From the NCBI GenBank assembly GCA_020881915.1, contig JAJFPB010000007.1:3968001-4032000 (forward strand): a stretch of 64,000 nucleotides of DNA. Reading direction: 5' to 3'. The DNA is from Paramyrothecium sp. XJ0827 (Eukaryota > Ascomycota > Sordariomycetes > Hypocreales > Stachybotryaceae). Shown here piece after piece: positions 35,292 to 46,598 of the stretch; the first letter of the stretch is position 1, and each line of letters starts with the position of its first letter. The notes under the pieces are model-generated. The model saw only the letters and a list, made by a program, of their open reading frames with translations. It was not told where the DNA came from and searched no databases. Made by a program: the position numbers and the translations under genes.

Positions 35292-35459
35292 GGCCCTATA
35301 GCCCTTGGGGCTTGCAAGCGGAGTGACTGTGGGCAACATAGCTGTATTCCATGACCTGAGAAGCTAGCTATAACTAGATGACGATGCTGATCCTTGACCT
35401 TCCTTGGTCTTCCTGCCTTGAATAGCCCTTAGATAGTCGAATTCCTTAGCTATAGGGCC
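35292..35459. repeat. Short inverted repeat, possible MITE or hairpin
   Basis: GGCCCTATAGC at 35292-35302 is repeated in perfect inverse at 35449-35459, 168 bp end to end. A nested pair, GAATAGC at 35420-35426 and GCTATTC at 35463-35469, overlaps the right arm. No convincing target-site duplication is seen, so a transposable-element origin is only a possibility. Confidence 0.3.
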
Positions 35460-38183
35460 AGAGCTATTCTAATACTGCTGTCTCAGATCTATACATCTTG
35501 ACTCCTGACACATGGGATGGCTCTTGGACGTCTTCAATGGACAATGTCAAAGAGTTGAAACTCTAAGAAGGCATAGCTCTGTCAACTCAAGGTGTTGATT
35601 AGGTCACGCGCAGTCTGCCGTTCGTTTCCTAGCTTGAGGATTTAATGCAGTCTATCAATGTAGCTTGGAAACTTCGGTGCGTGTTTGGCCCCATGTTGGT
35701 TCCAGAAAGACGTTATGGCGCTTGAGAATAAGTGATTAGTGAAGTTCAGTGACAGAATGAGAAAACCTTGGCTGAGGTGATTGCCCGTATTTCGATTTCC
35801 TTATAAATGAGTGGGGGAGTCTGATTCATCTGTTAGGGAGTAGTGTAAGTGGTAATAGTCTGTAGATGCTTTGCCGTCTTGTCATCATGATGCGAGCAGT
35901 CCACATAGCACAAGATTTGCATTATGACATTTGAATATTTTACTCGTCGACCTATTTATATAAGATTAGATAAATTTGATTGTGTGTCCTTTTAGTCGTA
36001 TGAAGCAAGAGTTGAGGTCAGTTTTTGGCTCTGCCACCCGTCGATGACCTCGAGTGAAACTTGACATGTCTTCCTTGATCCTCATAGATCATTAATAACA
36101 AAAAGATTCTCGCTTCTTTCACCTATCGGCGTGTGCTTTTATTGAGTGCTCTCTGAATTCAAAATGCATGCGGCAGCATTCAAAGCTGTCCCTTCCTTCT
36201 TGAGCCTCATGACTAGACCCGCCCGCCAAGATGGAAAGCATCATTTCCGATACTAAAATCCCACCCTATGTAGTGGTATGGAGAGGCGAAGGTGGGCACT
36301 GAGAAGCTCTTCCCTCATTGCACAACATTGAACGCTCGTATTAATATACAAGGTTTTGATTTCGTTCGTTGCGATAGCAGCAGCGAGACGGGAAGTATCG
36401 CAAATAGCTGAATGTGACGAGAATGTGCGCAAAGCCTCCCGGAAATTGTATCGTATATGTCACTGTTCAATGATTCTCGAGCAAGTCCGACAACACTGCC
36501 TTATGACCCACCAATCGATGTGATTGCTCTCGTATCCTTGTCCTTATGTATATCGGAATTCAAATTTGGTTCTTCCATTCACGATTTTGTCAATGGAACT
36601 ATGCATATTCAAGATCCAAAATCCAGCAATTGCATTCCCGGGATTGTCGACCAGGCCTGGGCGATCTACCTCACAAGGACGATAACACCGAGTCCTATTG
36701 CATGAAAAACTGCTGCCCGCAACAGTGAAGGCGATTCGTCTGAGCCTGAGGATTGCTTTGGTTCTTCCTCCGCTCACAATAAAAGCACTTAGAACGCCAA
36801 AGTCCCAAATTTGAAAGGCGGGGAAGATCTTTGCAAGGCTTCTAGCCCATTTAAATCAACCGGAGTTCGTCAAAGGCCTGGCAGTGGCGCCACTATAGGT
36901 GGTATGATGTTACGCGCATTTCACTTGCGCTCACACATAGTCTACACCGTTCCTCATCACTTGTTGACGTGCCGATCGAAAAGCGCGTCAATAAGTATTG
37001 ACACATCCCTATGATGAAAATAATGGCACAAAATCCACACAGCAGAAACTGATCGTCTGCAGTACTTCTCCAGTGATTGTAATGCAATGAATGCGAAGCA
37101 AAAAAGAATGTTAGGCTGAGGCCAAACAAGGCTTGTTAGCTACGTACGAATATACATGGGGCTGCGAGTTTCCCGCGATCTACGAAACATTGAAAACCTC
37201 TGCAACGTTTTCCTGTCCTCGGTCCAAGAATTGCATCATGAGACTGACGACTTAGATAGTCGGAACGTGTGTACATTTGGTGGACATTTGGAACACAGCG
37301 AGAGCATCTCCTGTTGTGTTGTACCTTAGGCGCGGGCATTCTCCTAATTGCTAGTCCGTGATCCATAGCACAGACTTCTTCAATATCCTGGAATCTTCTG
37401 GCCGCCAAATAAATTGTGCCCTGTAAAAATTTAGTCCACATTCCTGAATGGTAAGGCTATCCTATTGACTTCATAGCACACTGCATCTCGACCACACTTT
37501 TCACGTGGAGGGTGTTTACTATGAGCGCCAAGTGGTTATTCGATCTTCATTATCGACAGTTTGCCCACTAAGCCGCACTGACTTTTTTTACTAGGAAATA
37601 CCTGCAAAGGTTAGTTTGTTTATTAGGACGGCCCGCAGTTGAAATATTCTAACGAAGATGCAGCTATACCTTGAGATCCAGAATGGAGGTACAATTAGAA
37701 AAGAGTATATTATATGTACTTCAATAGTCACTGGCTCCCAACGAGGTTTGTGTTTTTGAAGCAAGAATGGCAGCCTTTATGTTTCGTCTGTCACATTCTT
37801 GCATTGCTCGTATCGCGGACTAGCGAGGAATGGCACCATAACTGCTGTTATGGCTATAGGGTGGAAACAACAAAGCTAGGTAAACAATAGCAGTGGTAAC
37901 AGATTAAATATACGCAGATGGTTTCCCAATTGATGATGGCTTAAGCGAAAAGAAATGCAAGTGTATGATCTGCTCGGTGATATGCCGTTATACGGTATCC
38001 ATTTCCATAGTGCGGGGCGCATTCGCTTGATATGCCAAGACGGCATTAAAAGAGCTCCAGAAATGCCGTATCCATTATCATACCAGTTGCAAGGATAATA
38101 CGAGAGGAGTGGATATCGACAATCAGGGTTAACCTCGTATCTGTTTTGAACGCAACGTCATTTTCAGTGTTCAGATCCGACTG

Positions 38184-38189
38184 TATAAA
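38184..38189 (+). promoter_or_regulatory. TATA element of the M43 protease gene
   Basis: A TATAAA motif lies 73 bp before the ATG at 38257. Confidence 0.45.
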
Positions 38190-38256
38190 TTGACCTTCTC
38201 TGCTTTCTTTTGCTCCGGTCTATGAGTTCACATTACCGTCAGCTGAACTTTCAATC

Positions 38257-39207
38257 ATGAAATCCGCATTAACATTCCTAGGCCTGGCGGGCAGTACTTT
38301 CGTCGGTCTTCAGCAAGCAGCGCCGTCCGGGAGAGGATGCCTGGTAAGGGACGATGGGGTCCCTCTGAAAACAACCCCTCAAGCCAAAAGTGCTGGTCGT
38401 GTTCTCCCCAGCAACATCACTTTTGATGTCAACTTCCACATCTCCAGCACGGAGGAAAACAAGAACCTCATTACAGACAACATTGTCGAGGCACAGTGGA
38501 GGGTACTACGCGACTCCTTCGCCCGATATTCCATTTATATGCGATTGAACTCTACGATACGCGTTGTCGATGATCTGACTGGCCGTGCCTTTTTGCGCTA
38601 TGAAGGCCCGGAGCTGGGCTGGGTCAACTACGAAAAGGAGCGCAACGAATTCTTCAAGAACTCGCGACTAGGGGGCTACGACGTCTTGAACTTGCACTTC
38701 TTCAGTGACTACTCGCCCGGTGCGACAGGCTACTGCTCTTGGCCTACCGTTCGAACCAGCGGCAATGGACTGGACGTGGACATAGACTCGTGTCAGCTTA
38801 GTGCAATGGTGATGCCTGGAATCACTATTGAACAAGGAGGCTTTGAGTCCTGGAACCTGGGTCATCTGGCGGTTCACGAAGTCGGACATTGGCTGGGCCT
38901 CAATCATACCTTTGTTGGCGGATGCTCAGCGACGGGAGACTTTGTCTCTGATACACCATCCCAACTCACTCAAATCTACGGGTGCCCGATCGGTTCTGAT
39001 AGCTGCCCTGGGCAACCGGGCTTGGATCCTATCCACAATTTTATGGGCTACACTGATGACAATTGGTTAGTGATTTCATCTATACGGCAAATGTCATGGA
39101 AAATGTTGCTTCACTGTATGCTGATAGTCTCCAGTACGAACGAATTTACTCCGGGACAAAAGGAGCGGATGTTCGATGTATTCTACCAATATAGAGCTAA
39201 CCGGTAA
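38257..39207 (+). CDS. Secreted M43 metalloprotease (pappalysin/cytophagalysin family)
   Basis: This zinc endopeptidase is expected outside the cell. The N-terminus is a signal peptide (ALTFLGLAGSTFVGLQQA). The catalytic domain carries the extended metzincin motif HEVGHWLGLNH, in which three His bind zinc and Glu is the catalytic base. The downstream NFMGYTDD gives the Met-turn. Family cysteines are present (GYCSWP, GGCSATGD, GCPIGSDSC). The best model has exons 38257-39065 and 39135-39207 (293 residues). The 69-bp intron starts GTTAGTG, ends CTCCAG, and splicing converts DDN-W to DDN-C-TNEFTPGQ, restoring a family cysteine. The intron has no stop and a length divisible by three, so retention would yield a 316-residue form with a 23-residue insert after the Met-turn. 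It may work with the subtilase upstream. Confidence 0.92.
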   Translation: MKSALTFLGLAGSTFVGLQQAAPSGRGCLVRDDGVPLKTTPQAKSAGRVLPSNITFDVNFHISSTEENKNLITDNIVEAQWRVLRDSFARYSIYMRLNSTIRVVDDLTGRAFLRYEGPELGWVNYEKERNEFFKNSRLGGYDVLNLHFFSDYSPGATGYCSWPTVRTSGNGLDVDIDSCQLSAMVMPGITIEQGGFESWNLGHLAVHEVGHWLGLNHTFVGGCSATGDFVSDTPSQLTQIYGCPIGSDSCPGQPGLDPIHNFMGYTDDNWLVISSIRQMSWKMLLHCMLIVSSTNEFTPGQKERMFDVFYQYRANR

Positions 39208-40938
39208 CACCGTCGCTCGTGACTAGTCAAAAACGGATGGCGCCCATCTCACCTGTTGGATAAGGTACGGGCACTGCACCATCATCAGTGACAGAAAGGT
39301 AGGTCCGGATGACAGCAAATCTAAATATAAAGCTTGTTTGACGATTCACATGCTTCACCTTGGCGTAGGACCCGTGCCGAAGATTTTATTGTATCTGACC
39401 ATTGAATTCTTACATTACTCGAAATTCGAACGTGAGGCCGTTAAGACGTTGATATCGGTGTCTTATGCTGCAGTAGCCTCTGTCGATTTCTCGGATGCGG
39501 GTTCTTGAAATGCTAAGGCTCTAGCTTGTCGGAAGCCTAGGTTTTTGGTCGAGCGAGGAGGTAAGATTAGTGGTCTCGAGGCTGACCGCACATTGGCAGA
39601 GGATTGGCCGAATCAGATCGGCGGAGCTCAAGACACCATCGGCACCCAGGAAGTTGCTGGCAATTTCTTGTTGCTCGTGGAGAAGATAGTGCATTCATCC
39701 TTTGCTCTTCTGATAACGCAAGTTTTGGATGCGGCAGCTTCGCCAGTGAATTTGTGTACAAATCAGCATGCTGATAACGAATAGCTGTAACAAAAGGCTG
39801 TTTCGTCGCGGCGCTACTGGCGCAACTTTGATATGATGGGCACAGTTTAGGATTTGGGCTCTTTGTCATAGCTGTGTTCAATAGAAAACATCTCCTTCCG
39901 TAATGAATAATGGTTCTATGGTCTGACAGATAGCCAGGCGCACACGAACTCTCTCAAGCTTTGGATTGGTGCATCTACCACGATAGCAGGCTGCGAGACA
40001 ACCGTGAACCTGGCTGTAATGTCGTGATCGTCTGGTCGTCCTCAGGAGCGACTCCACTGACATCGAGCGATGTCACTTTGCCACCGGAATATGCACCTGA
40101 GACAACGCGAAGCTGAGAATGGCTATCAACAGAGGCTATGTCCCGTCATCGATATAACCCTCAATGCTTCCCTCTGACAACACATACGACCATAGCTGCT
40201 TGAAAACATGGGATCCCGTCCGCTCTCCCTTAATTAAGCAAGTAAGCGGCAGATTAGTAGTTGGGTCGGTGACGACCAGCGAACACCGGCTGTTGTATGT
40301 TTTTTTGCTTGCCCTTACACTTTCCTTCTTTTTGCCCGGCTTCGCACGATGCCTGCAAAGGAGGGACCAGATTGCACGAAATCAACAGCATGGCTACGAA
40401 GCAAATTCCAGCGATCTCACCGTCAGATCCTTAATTCTGTTCTACTTACCGCAACAGGTTGACAGACCGGTCTAAAGGATGCAAGTCTTAATAAAATCGC
40501 TGCGCCAAGAATGAGATTGACGGGGTAATTTGACAAACGTCACAACAGATCCTCGTCCAAGGCGCGGCCAGGAGCTTAAGACTTGGTCAACAGTTTAAAA
40601 TAGCTACAGCCGTTGGCATTGCTCGGTAAATGCTTACGTAGTCTTGATGGTAGTCTAGCTGGGTTCCGCAATTGCTCATAACTGACTTCAAATCACGTCG
40701 CATGCTCCTTGACAGATCGCATCCAATGATCTGTACTAGGTTTCTGTGGCGTTGTCCGATCAAAGATGAAACCAATTCATATCTCCAAGGCGGCTGACCG
40801 AAGTCTCCACATCGACCATCCTTTCTGAGTGCCACCCGACCACGGAACAGCGACCTCGGATGGCGCCGGCCCGAGAGAACCGCGAACATCTTTGTGAATC
40901 TCGGGCCGTAAGATCGTCAGCTTCCAACAACAGGCTAC
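39208..40938. other. Intergenic region
   Basis: This 1.7-kb stretch has only short ORFs. One plus-strand segment (40164-40475) contains a hydrophobic run (LLYVFLLALTLSFFLPG) but no supporting gene features. The last part is the promoter of the Zn2Cys6 gene. Confidence 0.45.
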
Positions 40939-43313
40939 ATGGCGCCCTCGACGGAGACCCCATCAAACCTGCATCGTGCGCCCGCGTGAGTGATTGCACA
41001 GTCTGATGTTATTCCCACCATGCATACCCGTTCTAATGTTGCTACAGGGCTTGCCTCGAGTGCCGCGCGGCCAAGGTGCGCTGTCTTGTAGCACCGACCG
41101 GCGACCGCTGTCATCGCTGCATCAAGCATGGCAATGCCGAGTGTGTCTTTACCCAACCCCAACGATCTCGTGCGAGAGCAGCAAAGCGGCAGGCTACTCG
41201 GCCCAAACGTGTGAGGCAGACATCCTTGTCGGGCGTCCGCTTGTCCTCGCCTGTGACACCAATACCCAACGTTGATCCTGTCGTCCAACGAAGCAGCCCA
41301 TTACAGTCGCCCCTTGCCGAACCCATCGAATTCTCGGTCCAGCAGCAAATTTGCCCCAATCGATTGGTGCGACAATCACAACCGCAGCTAGAATTCGGAC
41401 CGCCCCCTCAGCCGTCCCAGCCGCCTCAGTCTCTAGTTACCGCTCAAGTCCGTGCCAGGCTTGTCGCAGCTCTCACAACTCTACGAGGCAAAAAGGGTGC
41501 CCCATTTAGTTTCGTCACATCTGGAGATGAACCATCCTTTAGCTCCGCGCCGCCTCGTGAGTCTAGCCAGGAGTTCCCGAGGAGGCAGCCACAGCAACAA
41601 TCCCTCAAGCTATCATCACTCCTGAAGCCCTTGGTATCTGCTTCCATTTCCCCCCAGAGTAGCTCAGGGACAGTCGGCCAGCCCTCACCGGTCAGCATGC
41701 CTAGCTACCTGTCTTCCATGACTCTGGGACAGACAATCACAGATCCAGTAGAGGGTGGAATTCTTACTCATCTGGCCTCCCAGGCTCTCTTTGACCATTT
41801 CATGCTAGAAATTAATGCCAAGTGGGAATACATTCTGGACCCTCACGAAGACACACATGCAAGTATCCGTCGGCGAAGCGCATTCCTCTTCGCCACGATC
41901 CTCTTTTGCTCCTCCAAGTTTGCCAGCTATGTAGACGGTAGACTCGCCCCTACTGTCGACCCCTTCCTGCAAAGCCGGCTTTGCAGCCTGGCACGGAACC
42001 TGGCGGTCCGACACTTTGCAGAGGGCAACAGGTCTCTGGAGACAATGCAGGCTTTCTATCTCCTAGCTTGCCGCAAGGAGCAGGATGACGATGTGTCGTA
42101 CCTTCACAGCGGCTACGCGTTCCGAGTCTTGCAAGATGCCGATTTGAAGCAGGCCAACTGCGATGAATCCCAAGCGGTGCGGCTTTGGCGAACATGGCTA
42201 GGGTTGTTCCGGCAAGATAAACAGCAGAGCCTTTTTTTCTTAAACAAGGCCTTTTTTGAGCCCGGCCTCGTGGATGGGATGTCCTCCGGTGGCAATCTCA
42301 ATGCCTGGCTCAAGAATCCGTACGCCTTACCATTGGATCCCGTCGCTTCCTGTTTTGCCGATTTGAGAAGGACCCAAGCCAAAATGCGTGCCATGGTCCA
42401 GAATGCTTCCGTTGCGTTTCAGCCATGCCTTCTCGATCTGATGGAGTCGGAGCTAAACAGATGGACGTCGACTTGGCAACATCTTGTTGATGGAAATGAC
42501 GACTGTCTGGAAGCATCCGGCCAACCACACTTTGACATTAAGGCACTCCATCCGGGAGAATCGCATATCCGGAAGCTCATGACACTGTACGAACAGAGTG
42601 TCAGACTCAACGTGGCATCTGCCGTCTTTCGCCAAGCCCTGATTGCTTCGTCAGATGCGTCATCGCGACTCAGCAGAGAATCATCCTCCCGGCTCCGTCT
42701 TGACCTTCCGTCCGTGGTCCAGTCGCTAGCTACAGACGTGCCTGGACTCAGGAGTAGTATAGAAGGGGCGTTTGGCACGCTCGGACAGCTCTTATCTTTC
42801 CCTGAAAGTGATCTTAGACGGAGTCCAGACGCTGTACTCTTGCTCGGCCCAAGTGCAGCACTATTCTTGTGTCTCCTGCTATGCCTGCCCTGCCGCGGGT
42901 TGTTAGGCCCTTCGTTTCAAAGGAAGGCGATTGACCTGATTGCTGAAATCGCTCAGCATGTAGGCCGAGCTGTGCAGTCGCCACAGGATATCGTAAGCCT
43001 CCATGCGGCCTATCTGGACTCACTCGTCCAGCTTTTGGGCCCAGCTGCCCAGGCCCCGGTACCGGTACCGGAATGGCCCTACGCAAGTACGAGTCAACAT
43101 GTCTCGGGCTTGGGGGATCTCCGGCTTGACGAGGGCGTGGTTCAAGCAGCAAACGTGTCAACAAGCGGCATCGCAGCTGGTCACGGCGATACATTGGACT
43201 ACGTTGATGCCATGTTCGGCTTGTCTACCGGGCAGGAGCATGACTTGCACATGCAGAGCCTAACCAATTTGCTGGATCCTGACTGTTGGTCGGTTTTGCC
43301 CCTGCCTCTGTAG
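40939..43313 (+). CDS. Zn2Cys6 transcription factor
   Basis: This nuclear regulator of 770 residues has exons 40939-40985 and 41048-43313. The intron starts GTGAGT and ends CTACAG, splitting an Ala codon. The zinc cluster begins right after a 17-residue leader, with cysteines at about 18, 21, 28, 37, 40 and 48 (ACLECRAAKVRC, then RCHRCIKHGNAEC). A basic linker (SRARAAKRQ, RPKRVRQ) and a Gln/Pro/Ser-rich segment follow. The middle is the fungal-specific regulatory domain (RRRSAFLFATILFCSSKF, VRLWRTWLGLFRQDKQQSLF). The tail is acidic and hydrophobic (GDTLDYVDAMFGLS), a plausible activation region. It lies next to RidA and proline dehydrogenase, so a pathway regulator of the PrnA kind is possible by position only. 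It points toward the RidA gene, with 177 bp between the stops. Confidence 0.88.
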
Positions 43314-43490
43314 TAGCATGACACCGTGTATTCAAAAACCGCATATTATCTCGTTACTCTCAGAATGAAAACCATTATACGTTCTTGCTGCCACGAATGA
43401 AGTGATCATGTCTAGAGTGCGGTCGCGACAAAAGTACAAGTTGTCGCAGTGCTCGGCTCGAGCTGTCAACTGAAACCCCACCGCTTTGCT

Positions 43491-43877
43491 CTAATTGCTG
43501 TCCGGCATGGCTGCGACAACATCCAATCCCATTGGGGCGTTCTTGGGAAGCTCTGCCACCTTCATGGTTGCCCTTGCCGGCATGTGATCCCCTAGATACT
43601 CTGCCGAGACCTTGTTGAATGCTTCAAATTGCGCGAAGTCGGTCAGGTAAACATTCTGCTTGATGATGCGGTCGAGGCCCGTGCCGGCCTCGCTAAGGAT
43701 GATCTTGAGATTTTCAAAGATGCGCCGGAGCTGATCTTCTGGGGTGCCGCCAACAATTTTCATGGTCGCAGGGTCGAGAGGGATGCAAGCCGTGGTAAAG
43801 ACAAGATCGCCGTGGACAATGGCATGGACGTACGGCCCAATCGTCTTTGGCGCGCGCTCGGGGTAGACGGCCTTCAT
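43491..43877 (-). CDS. RidA/YjgF/UK114 family protein (reactive imine deaminase)
   Basis: This is a single-exon gene of 128 residues, the family's standard length. RidA proteins form trimers that hydrolyse reactive enamine/imine intermediates from amino-acid metabolism to keto acids and ammonia. Family landmarks are KTIGPYVHAI, FTTACIPLDP, the helix EDQLRRIFENLKIIL with the downstream IKQNVYLTDF, and the active-site loop MPARATMKVAELPKNA. In that loop the arginine corresponds to the substrate carboxylate-binding residue. No signal or mitochondrial presequence is obvious, so it is probably cytosolic. It is divergent from the proline dehydrogenase gene across 328 bp. Proline oxidation gives a cyclic imine (pyrroline-5-carboxylate), so a detoxifying or accessory role in that pathway is a reasonable inference. 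Confidence 0.92.
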   Translation of the reverse strand: MKAVYPERAPKTIGPYVHAIVHGDLVFTTACIPLDPATMKIVGGTPEDQLRRIFENLKIILSEAGTGLDRIIKQNVYLTDFAQFEAFNKVSAEYLGDHMPARATMKVAELPKNAPMGLDVVAAMPDSN

Positions 43878-44205
43878 ATTGATGGGTTTTGAAAATCCCT
43901 ACTGAAAAGTTTTTAATCTATTGAATGACGAGAATGATGTGACGCGAAAAGAAACCAAATATGCAGCGTCGCTAGTGAATATTTGTAGGAGGCACTGGTT
44001 TGAACCTGTGCAATTACATTCATGGCGGAGTGGAACACCGGCCCTACGAACGCAGCCAAGACCGGGCCGAGAAGTCGCGGGCCGAGATGACCCCTTTGTT
44101 CCGACATCCGCATTCTGGACGATATAAACGGGTTCTCAGTATGTCGGTTGCTCGGCTTGCCTCATCTGTATGCAGTTCAAAACAAAACCCATCATACTGT
44201 TTGTT
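43878..44205. promoter_or_regulatory. Divergent promoter of RidA and proline dehydrogenase
   Basis: This 328-bp interval separates oppositely transcribed genes and should serve both. A TATAAA at 44123-44128 faces proline dehydrogenase. Shared control of the two genes is an inference. Confidence 0.55.
44123..44128 (+). promoter_or_regulatory. TATA element of the proline dehydrogenase gene
   Basis: A TATAAA motif lies 83 bp before the ATG at 44206 but only 47 bp before the in-frame ATG at 44170, which favours the 44206 start. Confidence 0.45.
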
Positions 44206-46040
44206 ATGTATCAGCATACTCTTCGTGTGGCGCCGCGTAGTCTCTCAAAGCTGCCTCGCAGTGGGCTTAGATGGAAGTCGGGGCTCACGACTCCTTGCAG
44301 CCAGTCCTTGCTACCAAAGTCGTGGTGGCAGACCACGTCATGCAAAGGCAAGAGAACTATCTTTCTCACAGGAGGCATTGGCATCGCTGTCATTGCACTC
44401 ATGGCTTCGGCCCAGCGCGAGAAGAGCCACGAAGATGATCCAAGGGATATAAAGGTTCTATCACAAGTCCCGCTCACGAAACTCTGCACTGGATGGATGT
44501 AAGTGACTCGGAATTCTGGCAGTCTTTGGTTGCGGCACTAATGGTGCCATAGAGCTTTTGCATTCTGCTCCTCGTCAACATGGGTTGACATGAGCGAATG
44601 CCTCTACAGCACCCTGTCACGCATCCCTCTCGTGTCCTCTATAACTCAATTTTTCGTGAGGCGTATATTTTTTAGCCAGTTTTTGGGGGTTGAGAAGACG
44701 GAAGAAATCATCCCAAAGATGGAGGAATTGCGGAGACGTCGAATCGGTACTCTTCTTGGGTACAACATCGAGGCAGAGCTGGATGGGTCAAGCAAAGATC
44801 CTAAGTTGATTGATGCTCATATTCAGCATGTCTTTGACTCCATTGATGCTTCAATCCAGATTTCGAAGAAGTTCTGGCCAAATGCAAGCACCACTGGGGG
44901 CAACAATGGCTGTTGGGTGCGTATCAAAGCCACCGGGTTGTTGCCCCATCCTTCGGCTATGTACAACGCATCCAACGCCATTTTACAGTCCCGTGCTCAG
45001 CGAGGCTTAGATAAAGATGTTCCTCACCCCGGACTGCCTCATGATGGCGACTGGCAAGCTGCACTGAATGGCGACGGAGTCAGTGCCGCCGACCGCGATC
45101 AGCTGCTCGGCCTTCGAGCTACCGTTGAATCAATTGCGACTCGGGCACGAGACAACAACGTGCGCATCGTCATCGATGCCGAGCAGTCTTGGTATCAGCC
45201 TGTAATTGACGCCTTGACTGATGAGCTCATGCAAATATACAACACCCCTGATAAGCCCGCAACCTTTATTGCTACCTTCCAGGCGTATCACCGCAGGCAT
45301 CCTCAGCACCTCGATCACCAGATCCGCCGCGCTGGGGAGAAGGGCTATAAGCTACTTTTCAAGCAGGTAAGAGGCGCTTACATGGTGTCGGAGGCGCAGA
45401 GGTGGGAGAAGGAAGGTTGTCAAGGACTTGGGCCCATCTGGCCAACGAAAGCCGAGACCGCGCCAGCTTCAACTATGGGCTTCAAAAGACTGTATCAACA
45501 ATCGCCAAGCAGGTTAACGAGACGGGTCAATCCAAAATTGGTGTCATCTTGGCCACGCACAAATCCATCAGTATAGACCTTACCCTTCAGTTATTGGAAC
45601 GATATGGCCTGGTAATAGACAAGGAGGAAGACGGCTCACTGATCGTGTCCAACGAAGTCGCTAGTAATGTTTCATTTGCTCAGATCTACGGTATGCGGCC
45701 GTGGAACAGAACCCCGAGTCTGCATGAAGATTTACTTACTGCTTTTCCAGGTATGAAGGATGATCTGACAAACAGAATTGTCGGGTCAATTTCCACAGAG
45801 GGCGGCTTCCCCCTGGTAGTCAAGGTAATTACCAACGCCCAAGACTCATATGTCTACATAGATTGCTGACTTGAGTCGATACAGTCGATGAGCTATGGTG
45901 AGCTTAAAGAATGTCCACCATTCTTGGCCAGAAGAGCCGTGGAGAACAAGGCTGTCTTGGAAGGGCGGGGTGGTGCTGCTGCTGAGAGATCTAGACTTGG
46001 CCGCGAAATTCTGAGAAGATTTATGCCTTTCTATTCGTAG
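44206..46040 (+). pseudogene. PUT1: Proline dehydrogenase (mitochondrial), broken by a one-base frameshift
   Basis: Proline dehydrogenase oxidises L-proline to pyrroline-5-carboxylate with FAD in the mitochondrial inner membrane. The exons are 44206-44498, 44553-45690, 45751-45824 and 45885-46040. The N-terminus is basic and Ser/Arg-rich like a mitochondrial presequence (LRVAPRSLSKLPRSGLRWKS), followed by a hydrophobic stretch. Family blocks are LYSTLSRIPLV, RRIGTLLGYN, WVRIKATGLLPHP, IVIDAEQSW and VRGAYMVSEAQRW, then in another frame ASFNYGLQKT, ATHKSISIDL, ERYGL and SNEVASNVSFAQIYG. The frame changes near 45460-45461, where one base is missing inside what should be an Asp codon. Exon-phase arithmetic independently requires one extra base in exon 2. 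All else looks intact, so this is a very young pseudogene or a sequence error. The third intron (45691-45750, 60 bp) has no in-frame stop. Confidence 0.87.
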
Positions 46041-46598
46041 CATCCTCACTTCGCCATGTTGGTAGTGCTATTTTGGAGCGCTTGCCATGAAACGGCTTTA
46101 TTAACTGGTAGCAACACTAGTATTTGTGATATACTTCAATATTAAATGTCGCATCGCTATGTCTAAGGTGACACTGCTTGATCCAGTCTGGAGACTTGGT
46201 GCAGAGTAAGATAACTGTGTTTGCTTGACATGGTCATTGTCTTTCAAAATGGTACCTCGGAATGATGGTGCATTCATTTGCGTGGACTGACACGAGTATT
46301 GGACCCTCCTAAAGACTTGAACAACCCCCCAGGCTGAAGGCAAAGAGTAACCTGAATCACCTGCAACATTCGGCATCTCTGATGCAACTATCTTTATTCA
46401 GCCTAAGCCTTAAATCAGTATAAATCAAATTTATAGTCAAAATATGCTAAATTGGAGCATTACTTTGTTTCACAGTTTGCAGGGACTGTCAGGTTTGGAA
46501 CACAGAATTCAACCGGGTAGGCATTTTACGCAACGACATTATCGAAACACTACACCTGAGGCTTAAGTAAATATAATTTTCATCCATCATTCACTCGC
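46041..46598. other. Convergent 3' region
   Basis: This interval lies between the stops of proline dehydrogenase and the F-box-like gene. It is AT-rich at 46385-46460. Nothing else is seen. Confidence 0.45.

Larger units (their letters stand above)
34414..38256. other. Long gene-free interval between two secreted protease genes
   Basis: This 3.8-kb divergent interval lies between the subtilase (minus) and the M43 protease (plus). All ORFs are short and without motifs. Parts near 35930-36000 and 37650-37720 are AT-rich. A small inverted repeat lies at 35292-35459 (listed separately). No transposase remains are recognised, but decayed repeats cannot be excluded. Confidence 0.45.

Noticed and set aside
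40935..41288. 117-codon minus-strand open frame opposite the Zn2Cys6 gene.
   Set aside because: It is a shadow of the GC-rich coding strand, which has the zinc cluster and a good intron.
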